From: Cyclobacteriaceae bacterium
GTDB taxonomy: Bacteria > Bacteroidota > Bacteroidia > Cytophagales > Cyclobacteriaceae
Direction: 5' to 3'
Assembly: GCA_019638395.1 (NCBI GenBank)
Contig: JAHBTX010000004.1
Coordinates: 242,411 to 306,410 of the forward strand
Length of the DNA: 64,000 nucleotides
Both the position numbers and the translations under genes were made by a program. The notes beneath the pieces were generated by a model. The model searched no databases. It was not told where the DNA came from and saw only the letters and a program-made list of their open reading frames with translations. Shown in pieces: positions 8,845 through 18,079 of the stretch (position 1 is its first letter; the number at the start of each line of letters is the position of its first letter).

Positions 8845-9629
8845 TGGGACAAAAGATTAACCCTGTAGGTTTCAGATTAGGCATCGTACGTGGCTGGGAT
8901 TCCAGCTGGTTCGGTGGAAATACGTTTTCTGATAAACTGGTTGAAGACCAGAAGATAAGAAAGTATGTGGATGCCCGCATTCAAAAAGGCGGTATCTCTA
9001 AAGTTGTTATCGAGCGCACACTCAAAAGAATCACATTAACTATTCACACGGCTCGTCCAGGTGTAGTTATTGGTAAAGGAGGTAACGAAGTTGATAAGAT
9101 CAAGGAAGAACTTAAGAAACTTACCAACAAAGATGTGCAGATCAACATCTACGAAATCAAGCGTCCGGAATTAGATGCACGATTAGTAGGTGAATCCATT
9201 GCGCAACAATTGGAAGCCCGTATCTCTTACCGCAGAGCCATGAAGCAAGCAATAGCTTCTACCATGCGCGTAGGTGCCGAAGGTATCAAAGTAAAATTAT
9301 CCGGTCGTTTGGCTGGTGCCGATATGGCGCGTACCGAACAATACAAAGAAGGTCGTATTCCATTGCACACATTACGTGCAGATATCGACTATGCAATTTC
9401 CGAAGCACAAACAGTGTATGGAAAAATTGGTATTAAGGTGTGGATCTTTAAAGGTGAAGTTTACGGTAAACGCGACTTATCGCCCAATGTAGGTATGGTA
9501 AGCAATGCCGGTGGCGAGAACAAACCTCAGACTGGCGGTGGCGAAAGAAGAAGAGGTGGTGATCGTAACGAACGTGGCGGAAGAAACGAGCGCGGTGGCG
9601 AGCGTTCAGAAAGAAGACCCAAGAAATAA
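8844..9629 (+). CDS. rpsC: 30S ribosomal protein S3 with Gly/Arg-rich tail
   Basis: A 261-residue S3. The KH domain shows the GKGG loop in [19 protein letters not shown], and the C-terminal domain has [20 protein letters not shown]. After the core, from about residue 220, comes a low-complexity tail built from degenerate RGG and NERGG units. Basic tails on S3 occur across the phylum, but the RGG-like composition is notable. S3 lies at the mRNA entry channel and contributes to helicase activity. Confidence 0.97.
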   Translation: MGQKINPVGFRLGIVRGWDSSWFGGNTFSDKLVEDQKIRKYVDARIQKGGISKVVIERTLKRITLTIHTARPGVVIGKGGNEVDKIKEELKKLTNKDVQINIYEIKRPELDARLVGESIAQQLEARISYRRAMKQAIASTMRVGAEGIKVKLSGRLAGADMARTEQYKEGRIPLHTLRADIDYAISEAQTVYGKIGIKVWIFKGEVYGKRDLSPNVGMVSNAGGENKPQTGGGERRRGGDRNERGGRNERGGERSERRPKK

Positions 9630-9658
9630 TTTCAGGACAAGCAAAATTTTAGGAATCT

Positions 9659-10090
9659 ATGTTACAGCCTAAACGAACGAAATTCAGGAAGATGCAGAAA
9701 GGCAAGATTAAGGGGCTGGCTACTCGTGGCCACCAGATAGCCTTCGGCTCATTCGCATTAAAAGCTTTGGAACCTGGATGGATTACTGCCCGACAATTAG
9801 AAGCTGCACGTGTGGCTGTTACCCGTGCAATGAAGCGCGAAGGTCAGGTGTGGATTCGTATTTTCCCGGATAAGCCGATTACCCGTAAACCTGCTGAAGT
9901 ACGTATGGGTAAAGGTAAAGGTGCGCCTGAATATTGGGTGGCAGTTATTAAACCCGGAACAATATTATTTGAAGCAGGTGGTGTTACAGAAGCAACTGCA
10001 AAAGAGGCGTTGGCATTGGCCGATGGTAAGCTGCCAATCAAAACACGCTTTACTGTTAGAAGAGATTACGTAGAACAAGCAGCAAAATGA
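9659..10090 (+). CDS. rplP: 50S ribosomal protein L16
   Basis: A 143-residue L16 of normal length with [19 protein letters not shown] at the start and [19 protein letters not shown] in the middle. The arginine region hydroxylated by RoxA-type enzymes in Gammaproteobacteria is present, but modification here is unknown. Its 3' end overlaps rpmC by 4 bp (ATGA). Confidence 0.98.
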   Translation: MLQPKRTKFRKMQKGKIKGLATRGHQIAFGSFALKALEPGWITARQLEAARVAVTRAMKREGQVWIRIFPDKPITRKPAEVRMGKGKGAPEYWVAVIKPGTILFEAGGVTEATAKEALALADGKLPIKTRFTVRRDYVEQAAK

Positions 10091-10281
10091 AAAACGGAGA
10101 CATCAAAGGATTAACTCTGGCTGAGTTAAACGAAAAGATTGGAAGCGAAAACGAAGCCCTGCGCAAACTAAAATTTGCACACCGGGTTTCAGCTATCGAA
10201 AACCCGATGCGGATTAAGGAAACCCGCAGGCTAATTGCCCGCTTGAAGACAGAATTGAAAGCAAAAGAAACTCAAAAATAA
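10087..10281 (+). CDS. rpmC: 50S ribosomal protein L29
   Basis: A 64-residue L29 forming two antiparallel helices. [24 protein letters not shown] and the [11 protein letters not shown] end are diagnostic. Overlap with rplP (ATGA) implies translational coupling. Confidence 0.96.
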   Translation: MKNGDIKGLTLAELNEKIGSENEALRKLKFAHRVSAIENPMRIKETRRLIARLKTELKAKETQK

Positions 10282-10287
10282 GTTGTC

Positions 10288-10548
10288 ATGGAGACGGCAA
10301 GGAATTTAAGAAAAGAAAGAATCGGCAAGGTGGTGAGCAATAAAATGCAAAAATCCATCACGATTGCAATCGACCGTAAGGTGAAGCACCCGATCTACGG
10401 TAAGTTCATGAACAAAACAACCAAGTTCATGGCCCATGACGAGAAGAACGAAGCTGGCATTGGCGATACTGTGCGCATAATGGAAACACGTCCGTTAAGC
10501 AAAAGTAAAAGATGGAGATTGGTTGAAATTATTGAAAAAGCGAAATAA
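10288..10548 (+). CDS. rpsQ: 30S ribosomal protein S17
   Basis: An 86-residue S17 with the OB-fold signatures [20 protein letters not shown] and [20 protein letters not shown]. It is a primary binder of the 16S rRNA 5' domain. It starts six bases after rpmC. Confidence 0.97.
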   Translation: METARNLRKERIGKVVSNKMQKSITIAIDRKVKHPIYGKFMNKTTKFMAHDEKNEAGIGDTVRIMETRPLSKSKRWRLVEIIEKAK

Positions 10549-10550
10549 CC

Positions 10551-10919
10551 ATGATATCTACAGAAAGCAGATTAGTTGTAGCCGATAACAGTGGTGCCAA
10601 AGAAGTTCTTTGTGTGCACGTACTGGGCGGAACAAGAAGAGAGTCGGCCAGTGTAGGCGACAAAATCGTTGTAACGGTTAAGTCTGCTATCCCTACCAGC
10701 CAGATAAAAAAAGGAACCGTATCGAAAGCTGTTATTGTGCGCACCAAGAAAGAGGTTCGTAGAAAAGATGGCTCGTACATTCGCTTTGAAGATAATGCGG
10801 CTGTGCTTTTAAATGCACAGGATGAACCACGTGGTACCCGTATTTTCGGTCCGGTGGCTCGTGAGTTGCGCGAAAAGCAGTTTATGAAAATTGTGTCTTT
10901 GGCACCTGAAGTATTATAA
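10551..10919 (+). CDS. rplN: 50S ribosomal protein L14
   Basis: A 122-residue L14 of exact canonical length. [20 protein letters not shown] and [14 protein letters not shown] are invariant landmarks. It forms inter-subunit bridges and is the docking site for the silencing factor RsfS. Confidence 0.98.
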   Translation: MISTESRLVVADNSGAKEVLCVHVLGGTRRESASVGDKIVVTVKSAIPTSQIKKGTVSKAVIVRTKKEVRRKDGSYIRFEDNAAVLLNAQDEPRGTRIFGPVARELREKQFMKIVSLAPEVL

Positions 10920-10922
10920 GTT

Positions 10923-11264
10923 ATGGAAAGAAAGTATAACAAGCAGCCCAAGTTGCACATTCGCAAAGGCGATACGGTGCTGGTGCTGGCTGGTGATGAC
11001 AAGGATAAAGAAGGCAAAGTACTGGAAGTATTTGCCGATAAGAACCGCGCAATTGTAGAAGGCATCAACATGGTAACAAAACACCAGAAGCCTTCTGCCG
11101 GCAAGCCTGAGGGTGGTATTAAGAAAATGGAAGGAACGATTCACATCAGCAACCTGATGTTGATTGAACCTTCAACTGGTAAGCCAACCCGCACAGGTCG
11201 TAAGCTTAACGAAAAAGGTAAACTGCAAAGATTTTCAAAGAAAACCGGAGAATTTATTAAGTAA
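10923..11264 (+). CDS. rplX: 50S ribosomal protein L24
   Basis: A 113-residue L24. The KOW motif is readable as [20 protein letters not shown], and the C-terminal half has [12 protein letters not shown]. It is an early assembly initiator of the 50S subunit. The stop codon overlaps the rplE start by one base. Confidence 0.97.
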   Translation: MERKYNKQPKLHIRKGDTVLVLAGDDKDKEGKVLEVFADKNRAIVEGINMVTKHQKPSAGKPEGGIKKMEGTIHISNLMLIEPSTGKPTRTGRKLNEKGKLQRFSKKTGEFIK

Positions 11265-11815
11265 TGGCAACTCCAAGATTAAAAGAAAAGTACCTGAAGG
11301 AAGTAGTTCCTGGGCTGAAGCAAAAATTTCAGTACTCATCTGTTATGCAGGTACCTAAAGTGGAAAAAATTTGCATCAACAAAGGTATTGGCGCAGCTGT
11401 AGCCGATAAAAAATTGATTGATGTAGGTGTGGAAGAATTAACCATCATCACAGGCCAGAAGGCTGTGGCTACTCGTTCCAAAAAAGATATCTCTAACTTT
11501 AAGTTGCGCGGAAACCAGGCAATTGGTGCCAAGGTAACCTTACGTGGCGATAGAATGTACGAGTTTATGGATCGCCTGATGAGTGTGGCTTTACCTCGCG
11601 TACGCGATTTCAAAGGTGTGAGCGATAAAGGATTTGATGGACGCGGTAACTACACGCTTGGCGTGAAAGAACAGATTATCTTCCCGGAAATCTCCATCGA
11701 TAAAGTGAATAAAATTAATGGTATGGATATCACGTTTGTAACGTCAGCATCTTCGGATGAAGAAAGCTATGAGTTATTGAAAGCGTTGGGAATGCCATTT
11801 GTAAATAAAAATTAA
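11264..11815 (+). CDS. rplE: 50S ribosomal protein L5
   Basis: A 183-residue L5 that binds 5S rRNA and contacts the P-site tRNA. Conserved blocks include [19 protein letters not shown] and [19 protein letters not shown]. Length is normal and the frame is intact. Confidence 0.98.
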   Translation: MATPRLKEKYLKEVVPGLKQKFQYSSVMQVPKVEKICINKGIGAAVADKKLIDVGVEELTIITGQKAVATRSKKDISNFKLRGNQAIGAKVTLRGDRMYEFMDRLMSVALPRVRDFKGVSDKGFDGRGNYTLGVKEQIIFPEISIDKVNKINGMDITFVTSASSDEESYELLKALGMPFVNKN

Positions 11816-11823
11816 TTGACTCC

Positions 11824-12093
11824 ATGGCAAAATTATCAATTGTTGCAAGAGACAAGAAGAAGGAAAAGCTGGTAGCACGCTACGCGGCCAAACGCAAGGC
11901 ATTGAAAGAAGCTGGCGATTGGGCAGGATTGGACAAACTTCCACGAAGTTCATCGGCTGTGCGTTTGCGCAAGCGCTGTAAACTTACCGGTCGCCCACGC
12001 GGCTATATGGGTAAGTTCGGCATTTGCCGGAACCAGTTCCGCCAAATGGCCAGTGATGGTAAAATCCCAGGACTGACCAAGGCAAGCTGGTAA
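11824..12093 (+). CDS. rpsN: 30S ribosomal protein S14, zinc-free type
   Basis: An 89-residue S14 of the long form that lacks the two CxxC zinc-binding pairs of the short form. [20 protein letters not shown] and [21 protein letters not shown]-like termini identify it. Together with the zinc-less L36 in this block it means neither of these two ribosomal proteins needs zinc. A 154-bp gap with a promoter follows. Confidence 0.97.
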   Translation: MAKLSIVARDKKKEKLVARYAAKRKALKEAGDWAGLDKLPRSSSAVRLRKRCKLTGRPRGYMGKFGICRNQFRQMASDGKIPGLTKASW

Positions 12094-12175
12094 ACGCCTT
12101 CTAATACATATTTGGTTGCTGAGTATCAAGGTCGGGGCACCCTCTAAAACAGGCTAATCCGAAACCCGATAACAG

Positions 12176-12206
12176 TTTGGATAACAGAAATTGTTATATA
12201 TCTTTG
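12176..12206 (+). promoter_or_regulatory. Internal promoter upstream of rpsH
   Basis: TTTG at 12176-12179, a 19-bp spacer and TATCTTTG at 12199-12206 reproduce the rplC promoter's -7 box exactly and give the same spacing. It lies in the only gap above 100 bp in the ribosomal block apart from the leader. It should allow the rpsH-to-rplQ half to be transcribed independently. Confidence 0.75.
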
Positions 12207-12209
12207 CAG

Positions 12210-12235
12210 CCCGTTCAAAAAACGGGTTTGCTTTT
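12210..12235 (+). promoter_or_regulatory. Hairpin in the rpsH leader, terminator- or attenuator-like
   Basis: CCCGTT (12210-12215) and AACGGG (12221-12226) form a 6-bp stem around CAAAA, followed by TTTGCTTTTT. It could end read-through from rpsN or sit at the extreme 5' end of the transcript from the promoter just upstream. The stem is short, so efficiency is uncertain. Confidence 0.4.
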
Positions 12236-12247
12236 TAAATAAGTAAA

Positions 12248-12652
12248 ATGAAAACAACGGATCCAATAGCAGATTATTTAACCCGGTTGCGTAACGCCAT
12301 CAAGGCACGCCATCGCGTGGTAGAAGTTCCTGCTTCCAACATCAAAAAGGAAGTAACAAAGGTGCTCTTTGATAAGGGCTACATCCTTAATTACAAGTTT
12401 GAAGAAACTTCCAACAAACAAGGTAACATCAAGATTGCGCTAAAGTACAATCCTGAAACCAAGGAGTCAGCCATTACCAGTTTGCAACGGGTAAGTTCAC
12501 CGGGTTTACGGCAATACAAGCCTGCGGGCGATTTACCTCGTGTTTTGAATGGTTTGGGCATTGCTATCCTTTCAACCTCCAAAGGTGTAATTACTGATAA
12601 AGAGGCCAAGGCACTTAATGTAGGTGGTGAAGTATTGTGTTACATCTATTAA
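12248..12652 (+). CDS. rpsH: 30S ribosomal protein S8
   Basis: A 134-residue S8. TDPIADYLTRLRNAIKARH at the start and the RNA-binding end GIAILSTSKGVITDKEA are typical. In Escherichia coli S8 represses the spc operon by binding its mRNA; here the gene directly follows an internal promoter, so it heads a separately transcribed unit. Confidence 0.98.
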   Translation: MKTTDPIADYLTRLRNAIKARHRVVEVPASNIKKEVTKVLFDKGYILNYKFEETSNKQGNIKIALKYNPETKESAITSLQRVSSPGLRQYKPAGDLPRVLNGLGIAILSTSKGVITDKEAKALNVGGEVLCYIY

Positions 12653-12664
12653 ACGAAGCAGGTT

Positions 12665-13222
12665 ATGTCACGTATAGGTAAATTACCCATAGCACTTCCT
12701 AAAGGAGTTTCGTTCAGTTTCTCAGAAGGTGAACACGTAGTAAGCGTAAAAGGCCCGAAAGGAGAACTGAAGCAAAAAATTGATCCTGACTTTAAAGTAG
12801 TATCAGAAGAAGGCTCCATTGTAGTACAACGGCCAACCGAGCAGAAGCGTCATAAAGCCATGCATGGACTTTATCGTGCTTTGATTTCAAATATGGTAAA
12901 GGGTGTAAGCGAGGGTTACAAAGCTCAGTTGGAGTTGGTGGGTGTTGGTTACAAAGCATCGGCCCAAGGCAACGTATTGGATCTTAGCTTGGGTTATTCA
13001 CATAGTGTTATCGTGGGCATTCCCTCTGAACTGAAAGTGGTAGCCACACAAGAGAAAGGACAAAACCCAACCATAACATTGGAAGGAATTGATAAACAAT
13101 TGATTGGGCAGGTGGCTGCTAAGATAAAGTCCCTGCGTCCGGTTGAACCGTACAAAGGAAAAGGTATCCGCTTTACGGGTGAGTATGTTCGTAGAAAAGC
13201 TGGTAAGGCAGCTGCTAAATAA
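12665..13222 (+). CDS. rplF: 50S ribosomal protein L6
   Basis: A 185-residue L6 made of two related domains. MSRIGKLPIALPKGVSF and the C-terminal PEPYKGKGIR-like segment (PVEPYKGKGIRFTGEYVRRK) are characteristic. It lies near the sarcin-ricin loop and the elongation factor site. Confidence 0.98.
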   Translation: MSRIGKLPIALPKGVSFSFSEGEHVVSVKGPKGELKQKIDPDFKVVSEEGSIVVQRPTEQKRHKAMHGLYRALISNMVKGVSEGYKAQLELVGVGYKASAQGNVLDLSLGYSHSVIVGIPSELKVVATQEKGQNPTITLEGIDKQLIGQVAAKIKSLRPVEPYKGKGIRFTGEYVRRKAGKAAAK

Positions 13223-13230
13223 TTTTAGGC

Positions 13231-13578
13231 ATGGCAAACATTAAAGACAGAAGAGTCCGCATTAAAAAGGGCATTCGTAAAAAGCTGGAAGGTACATCAG
13301 CACGGCCGCGCTTGTCGGTGTTCAGAAGCAATAAAGTAATCTATGCACAAATCATAGACGATGCCAAAGGTCATACAGTAACTTCATCCTCTTCGGTAGA
13401 ATTGGATAAGAAAGGTGGCGTTAATCTTACTATCTCTAAAAGTGTTGGTAAGAAAGTGGCCGAAAAGGCAGTTGCAGCCGGGATCACAGAAATTGTGTTC
13501 GATCGCAATGGCTATCTCTATCATGGTAACATCAAAGCTTTGGCTGAGGGAGCCAGAGAGGGAGGTTTAAAATTTTAA
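13231..13578 (+). CDS. rplR: 50S ribosomal protein L18
   Basis: A 115-residue L18, the second 5S rRNA binder. RRVRIKKGIRKKLEGTSARP at the N terminus and FDRNGYLYHGNIKALAEGARE at the C terminus are the usual landmarks. Six bp separate it from rpsE. Confidence 0.98.
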   Translation: MANIKDRRVRIKKGIRKKLEGTSARPRLSVFRSNKVIYAQIIDDAKGHTVTSSSSVELDKKGGVNLTISKSVGKKVAEKAVAAGITEIVFDRNGYLYHGNIKALAEGAREGGLKF

Positions 13579-13584
13579 TTCAGC

Positions 13585-14103
13585 ATGACACAAAGTAACG
13601 TCAGCGCAGTAAAGGCAAGCGAAATCGACCTGAAAGAAAAGGTGGTTGCCATTCAGCGCGTAGCCAAAGTAGTAAAGGGTGGTAGAAGATTCAGCTTTGC
13701 TGCCATTGTTGTTGTAGGAGACGGAAATGGCGTGGTAGGTTATGGATTGGGAAAAGCCAATGAAGTAACGGATGCCATTACAAAAGGAATTGATGATGCG
13801 AAGAAACATCTGGTAAAAGTTCCGATTATTAAAGGAACTGTGCCCCACGAGTCGCTTGGTAAGTTTGGCGGTGGTTTCGTATTGTTGAAGCCCGCTTCGC
13901 CCGGTACGGGTGTAATTGCCGGTGGTGCCATGCGTGCCGTGTTGGAGAGTGCCGGTGTGCACAACGTTTTGGCAAAGTCCAAAGGTTCATCTAATCCGCA
14001 CAACGTGGTAAAAGCAACTTTCAAAGCTTTAACAACTATGCGCGATCCGCAAAGCATTGCCCGTAACCGGGGTGTGTCGCTATCAAAAGTATTTAACGGA
14101 TAA
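13585..14103 (+). CDS. rpsE: 30S ribosomal protein S5
   Basis: A 172-residue S5 with the N-terminal dsRNA-binding-like domain ([20 protein letters not shown]) and the C-terminal fold ([19 protein letters not shown]). It acts in decoding fidelity and mRNA unwinding at the entry site. Confidence 0.98.
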   Translation: MTQSNVSAVKASEIDLKEKVVAIQRVAKVVKGGRRFSFAAIVVVGDGNGVVGYGLGKANEVTDAITKGIDDAKKHLVKVPIIKGTVPHESLGKFGGGFVLLKPASPGTGVIAGGAMRAVLESAGVHNVLAKSKGSSNPHNVVKATFKALTTMRDPQSIARNRGVSLSKVFNG

Positions 14104-14108
14104 GAGTT

Positions 14109-14288
14109 ATGGCAAAAGTTAGAATTACTCAAACCCGCAGCACCATCAAAAGACCAGAAACTCAATTGAGAACTATTCAGTCTTTAGGTTTAGGAAAAGT
14201 ACATCGCTCTGTTGAAGTGGAATATACTCCACAGATTCAGGGAATGGTAAAGAAAGTAAAGCATTTGGTGTCAGTAACTGAATTATAA
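14109..14288 (+). CDS. rpmD: 50S ribosomal protein L30
   Basis: A 59-residue protein read from an ATG five bases after the rpsE stop to TAA at 14286-14288. The sequence includes AKVRITQTRSTIKRPETQ and LGLGKVHRSVEVEYTP, matching L30. The position between rpsE and rplO is the standard one in the spc operon. Small size makes it easy to miss. Confidence 0.96.
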   Translation: MAKVRITQTRSTIKRPETQLRTIQSLGLGKVHRSVEVEYTPQIQGMVKKVKHLVSVTEL

Positions 14289-14291
14289 GAG

Positions 14292-14738
14292 ATGAAACTG
14301 CATACACTTAAGCCGGCCGAAGGATCGGTAAAAACAAATAAGCGCCTCGGCAGAGGTCAGGGTTCGGGTGGTAGCACGGCCGGGCGTGGGCATAAAGGTG
14401 CTCAGTCGCGTTCAGGTTATCACAAGAAATTCGGTTTTGAAGGTGGTCAGATGCCATTGCAAAGACGTATTCCGAAGTTCGGTTTTAAAAACAACGAGAA
14501 AGTGTTTTTCAAAGCTATCAATCTGGATACCCTGGAAGAGCTGGCGCAGAAGACAAAAGCATCGGCACTTACTGTTCAGTTAATGATTGATAACGGAATT
14601 GTTGGCAAGAAGGACAGTGTTAAAATTTTAGGACGTGGCGAATTAAAAGCAAAGGTTAGTGTGGAAGCACATGCCTTTTCAGAAACAGCCACTAAAGCAA
14701 TTGAAAACGTTGGCGGAACAGCCACAACTATTAAGTAA
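14292..14738 (+). CDS. rplO: 50S ribosomal protein L15
   Basis: A 148-residue L15. The Gly/Arg-rich N-terminal extension is visible as RLGRGQGSGGSTAGRGHKG, followed by GGQMPLQRRIPKFGF. The stop codon overlaps the secY start by one base, linking L15 and SecY translation as in many bacteria. Confidence 0.98.
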   Translation: MKLHTLKPAEGSVKTNKRLGRGQGSGGSTAGRGHKGAQSRSGYHKKFGFEGGQMPLQRRIPKFGFKNNEKVFFKAINLDTLEELAQKTKASALTVQLMIDNGIVGKKDSVKILGRGELKAKVSVEAHAFSETATKAIENVGGTATTIK

Positions 14739-16057
14739 TGAAGCGTTTCTTTACTACCATAAAGAACATTTTTTCGATCGAAGACCTTCGTGTTCGCATT
14801 CTGAATACCATCGGATTTCTGATCATATTCCGTCTTGGCTCATACATTGTATTACCAGGTGTGGATGCTGTTACGCTGGAACAATCCGGAGCTAACCAGG
14901 GCGGTATTTTCGATTTGTTGAATACGTTTCTGGGTGGTTCGTTTAGCAGGGCATCAATCTTTGCGTTGGGTATTATGCCGTATATCTCGGCATCTATTGT
15001 GGTGCAGTTGTTAACAGTGGCCGTACCTCATTTCACTAAACTTCAGAAAGAAGGTGAGAGCGGTCGTAAACGTCTTAACCAGTTTACCCGCATCCTAACA
15101 ATCATAATTACTGCAGCCCAGTCTTATGGTTATATCCGGGCTACTATTCCCAACGAGGCTATCGTAAATCCCGGCATGTTCTTCACACTGTCTTCCATTA
15201 TTATACTTATTGCCGGCACTATGTTCTGTATGTGGTTGGGCGAGCGCATTACCGATAAAGGTATTGGAAACGGTATCAGTATGTTGATTATGATTGGTAT
15301 TGTATCCCGTTTTCCGGTAGCAATTTATCAGGAGATCGACACGAAGGGTATGAATGGTATGTTGCTGTTCATTTTAGAGGTACTGGCTCTGTTCTTTGTA
15401 GTAGTAGGAGTAATTGCACTAACGCAAGCAACTCGCAGAATACCGGTGCAATACGCCAAGCAAGTTGTAGGCAATAAACTTTATGGAGGCAAACGCGATT
15501 TCATACCATTAAAATTGAATTCTGCAGGTGTAATGCCAATCATTTTCGCACAAGCGTTGATGTTCATTCCTCCGTTGGTAGCACAGATTTGGCAAGACAG
15601 CGATATTGGAACGTATGTAGGTTCTACATTTGCCGACTTCACTTCGTGGCAATACAATGTATTGTTCGCGACACTCATATTGATTTTTACATTCTTCTAT
15701 ACAGCTATCACAGTTCCATCAAACGACATTGCTGATAACCTGAAGCGGAATGGTGGCTTTGTTCCGGGTATTAAGCCTGGAAAAGAAACAGCCGAATTCA
15801 TTGATAGTATTTTATCAAAAATAACTTTACCGGGTGCCATCTTCCTGGCTGCAGTTGCCATCTTACCTGCTTTTGCAGTTAAGGCTGGTATTACGCAGAA
15901 CTTTGCTCAATTCTACGGTGGAACTTCCCTTCTGATTTTGGTAGGTGTTGTATTAGACACACTGCAGCAGATTGAAAGTTACCTGTTGATGCGGCACTAC
16001 GAGGGTATGATGAAATCGGGTAGAGTAAAAGGACGTTCTCAGTTTGCTGCGGCTTGA
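14738..16057 (+). CDS. secY: Protein translocase subunit SecY
   Basis: A 439-residue inner-membrane protein, the channel of the Sec translocon. Ten hydrophobic segments can be counted. Landmarks are FRLGSYIVLPGVD in TM1, GGSFSRASIFALGIMPYISA in TM2, GERITDKGIGNGISMLI and the C-terminal cytoplasmic loop with NDIADNLKRNGGFVPGIKPG. SecE and SecG are encoded elsewhere. Confidence 0.98.
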   Translation: MKRFFTTIKNIFSIEDLRVRILNTIGFLIIFRLGSYIVLPGVDAVTLEQSGANQGGIFDLLNTFLGGSFSRASIFALGIMPYISASIVVQLLTVAVPHFTKLQKEGESGRKRLNQFTRILTIIITAAQSYGYIRATIPNEAIVNPGMFFTLSSIIILIAGTMFCMWLGERITDKGIGNGISMLIMIGIVSRFPVAIYQEIDTKGMNGMLLFILEVLALFFVVVGVIALTQATRRIPVQYAKQVVGNKLYGGKRDFIPLKLNSAGVMPIIFAQALMFIPPLVAQIWQDSDIGTYVGSTFADFTSWQYNVLFATLILIFTFFYTAITVPSNDIADNLKRNGGFVPGIKPGKETAEFIDSILSKITLPGAIFLAAVAILPAFAVKAGITQNFAQFYGGTSLLILVGVVLDTLQQIESYLLMRHYEGMMKSGRVKGRSQFAAA

Positions 16058-16063
16058 AGTTGA

Positions 16064-16858
16064 ATGATTCGCTACAAGACGGACGAGGAGATTCAGTTAA
16101 TGCGGGAAAGTGCACAGCTCTTGGGCAAAGTGCATGGTGAAATTGCCAAACGGGTTAAGCCGGGGGTAAAAACCAAAGAACTGAATAAACTTGCCGAAGA
16201 ATTTATTAGCGACCATGGTGCTTGGCCATCGTTTAAAAATTACCACGGTTTTCCGGCTGCGTTATGCATCTCGGTAAATGAAACGGTAGTGCACGGTTTT
16301 CCGGGCGAGTACGAATTGAAAGAAACAGATGTTGTTTCAATTGACTGCGGTGTGAAATACAATGGATATCACAGCGACTCTGCCTATACCTATCCGCTTG
16401 AGAAAGTGAGTGCAGATGTGTTGCGATTATTGGAACGCACGTACGAATCATTGGAGATAGGAATTTCACAGGCACGATCGGGTAACCGTATGGGTGATGT
16501 AAGTTTTGCTATTCAACAGCACGTAGAGCAGTTTGGCTACGGAGTTGTGCGGGAATTGGTTGGGCATGGTGTGGGTAAAGATTTACACGAAGACCCCGAG
16601 GTTCCAAACTATGGTAAACGAGGCAAAGGTGTAAAGTTGGCTCCGGGAATGGTGTTTGCGATTGAACCGATGATAAACATGGGAACCAAAAACGTGGTAC
16701 AAGAAAAGGATGGCTGGACTATCCGTACAACAGATCGTAAACCTTCGGCCCACTTTGAGCATACGGTAGCGATCCACAAGGATAGAACTGAAGTCTTAAC
16801 GACTCATGAGTATATAGAACAAAACTATTCGTTCAAGTGGCGAAACAAAAGTCGATAG
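16064..16858 (+). CDS. map: Methionine aminopeptidase, type I
   Basis: A 264-residue cytosolic M24A enzyme that removes N-terminal methionine. The metal ligands are in [18 protein letters not shown] (two Asp), [12 protein letters not shown] (His), and the Glu residues in [10 protein letters not shown] and HFEHTVAI. There is no N-terminal zinc-finger extension. Its last 22 bp overlap infA, which reads in another frame. Confidence 0.97.
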   Translation: MIRYKTDEEIQLMRESAQLLGKVHGEIAKRVKPGVKTKELNKLAEEFISDHGAWPSFKNYHGFPAALCISVNETVVHGFPGEYELKETDVVSIDCGVKYNGYHSDSAYTYPLEKVSADVLRLLERTYESLEIGISQARSGNRMGDVSFAIQQHVEQFGYGVVRELVGHGVGKDLHEDPEVPNYGKRGKGVKLAPGMVFAIEPMINMGTKNVVQEKDGWTIRTTDRKPSAHFEHTVAIHKDRTEVLTTHEYIEQNYSFKWRNKSR

Positions 16859-17055
16859 AGCAGGACGGAACCATCTTAGAGGCACTTTCCAATGCCATGT
16901 TCAGAGTGCAATTGGAAAACGGCCACGAAGTGTTGGCACATATTTCAGGAAAGATGCGGATGCACTACATCCGGATTTTGCCTGGCGATAAGGTAAGACT
17001 AGAAATGTCGCCTTACGATTTAACAAAGGGAAGGATAACATTTAGATATAAATAG
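16837..17055 (+). CDS. infA: Translation initiation factor IF-1, GTG start inside map
   Basis: A 72-residue S1/OB-fold protein of canonical length. [13 protein letters not shown]-type sequence ([20 protein letters not shown]), [20 protein letters not shown] and [15 protein letters not shown] identify IF-1. The start is GTG at 16837-16839, giving [11 protein letters not shown]; this places the first 22 bases inside the end of map. The N-terminal MAK(Q)K agrees with other IF-1 proteins, and no later start would preserve the conserved strand, so the GTG is well supported. Confidence 0.96.
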   Translation: MAKQKSIEQDGTILEALSNAMFRVQLENGHEVLAHISGKMRMHYIRILPGDKVRLEMSPYDLTKGRITFRYK

Positions 17056-17062
17056 AAAGACT

Positions 17063-17179
17063 ATGAAAGTCAGAGCATCTATAAAGAAACGCAGTGCCGA
17101 TTGCAAGATTATCAGGCGCAAGGGCAAGCTGTTTGTTATTAACAAGAAGAATCCAAGATATAAACAAAGACAAGGATAA
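17063..17179 (+). CDS. rpmJ: 50S ribosomal protein L36, zinc-ligand-depleted type
   Basis: A 38-residue protein from ATG at 17063 to TAA at 17177-17179, starting [19 protein letters not shown] and ending NPRYKQRQG. It is L36 by position and sequence. Of the CCCH zinc set only Cys14 remains: the first Cys, the third Cys and the His are replaced by Ser-region residues, Asn and Tyr. This is the zinc-independent form. Confidence 0.96.
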   Translation: MKVRASIKKRSADCKIIRRKGKLFVINKKNPRYKQRQG

Positions 17180-17181
17180 TT

Positions 17182-17562
17182 ATGGCACGTATTGCTGGTG
17201 TAGATATTCCGGATAACAAAAGAGGGGAAATTGCCCTCACATACATCTTTGGCATTGGCCGCAGATCAGCTCAGCGCATTCTCACAAAAGTGGGCGTAAA
17301 CTGGGACAAGAAAGCAAAGGAGTGGAACGATGAAGAATCGAATGCCATCCGTGCAGCTATTGCCGAAGAATTTAAGATTGAGGGTGCCCTGAAATCTGAA
17401 ATTCAGTTAAGCGTAAAGCGCTTGATGGATATTGGTTGCTACCGGGGTTTGCGTCATCGCAAAGGTTTGCCAGTACGCGGACAAACTACCAAGAATAACG
17501 CCCGTACCCGCAAAGGAAAACGTAAGACGGTGGCGAATAAGAAGAAGGCAACTAAAGGATAA
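17182..17562 (+). CDS. rpsM: 30S ribosomal protein S13
   Basis: A 126-residue S13. [20 protein letters not shown] at the start and [20 protein letters not shown] near the end are diagnostic. It contacts the P-site tRNA and L5 through inter-subunit bridges. It is followed by an unusual 90-bp spacer before rpsK. Confidence 0.98.
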   Translation: MARIAGVDIPDNKRGEIALTYIFGIGRRSAQRILTKVGVNWDKKAKEWNDEESNAIRAAIAEEFKIEGALKSEIQLSVKRLMDIGCYRGLRHRKGLPVRGQTTKNNARTRKGKRKTVANKKKATKG

Positions 17563-17566
17563 AATA

Positions 17567-17640
17567 TAGTAACGGGTAGATAGTAGCGAGTATTGAGTTT
17601 ACTAATGACTAATTACTAAATACTACGGACTAATAATAAA
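17567..17640. repeat. Degenerate imperfect inverted repeat in the rpsM-rpsK spacer
   Basis: The 90-bp gap is built from short degenerate words. The left part repeats AGTA-like words (TAGTAACGGG, ATAGTAGCGAG), the right part repeats their complements (ACTAATGACTAATTACTAA, TACTACGGACT). Folded at about 17599-17608, the two halves pair imperfectly. No promoter or gene was seen in it. Confidence 0.5.
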
Positions 17641-17652
17641 AAGACTGAAAAT

Positions 17653-18054
17653 ATGGCAGCACCAGTTGAAAAGAAGAAGGACAAGAGTAAAAAACGCGTA
17701 GTAGTGGTAGAGGCTATTGGCCAAGCCCACGTTCGAGCTACTTTTAACAACATCATTATTTCCATGACCAACTCAACTGGTCAGGTTATCTCCTGGGCTT
17801 CTGCAGGAAAGATGGGCTTCAAAGGTTCTAAGAAAAATACACCGTATGCCGCACAAGTGGCAGCACAAGAGTGTGCGGTAAAAGCCTTTGAACTTGGCTT
17901 GCGTAAGGTAGAAGTATTTGTGGTTGGCCCCGGAGCCGGTCGCGAATCTGCTATCCGCAGCATTCAGGCTTCTGGTATTGAAGTAATGGTGATTAAGGAT
18001 ATGACCCCCATTCCGCACAATGGTTGCCGTCCGCCAAAGAAAAGAAGAGTTTAA
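17653..18054 (+). CDS. rpsK: 30S ribosomal protein S11
   Basis: A 133-residue S11, with a short Lys-rich N terminus and then [18 protein letters not shown]. The C terminus [18 protein letters not shown] is invariant. It forms part of the platform near the mRNA exit and the E site. Confidence 0.98.
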   Translation: MAAPVEKKKDKSKKRVVVVEAIGQAHVRATFNNIIISMTNSTGQVISWASAGKMGFKGSKKNTPYAAQVAAQECAVKAFELGLRKVEVFVVGPGAGRESAIRSIQASGIEVMVIKDMTPIPHNGCRPPKKRRV

Positions 18055-18079
18055 TAATTAACGACAACGTAACAATAAC

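Noticed and set aside
9500-9629. Repeats in the 3' end of rpsC, considered as tandem DNA repeat
   Set aside because: They are degenerate codons of an RGG-like protein tail, not a DNA repeat of constant unit.
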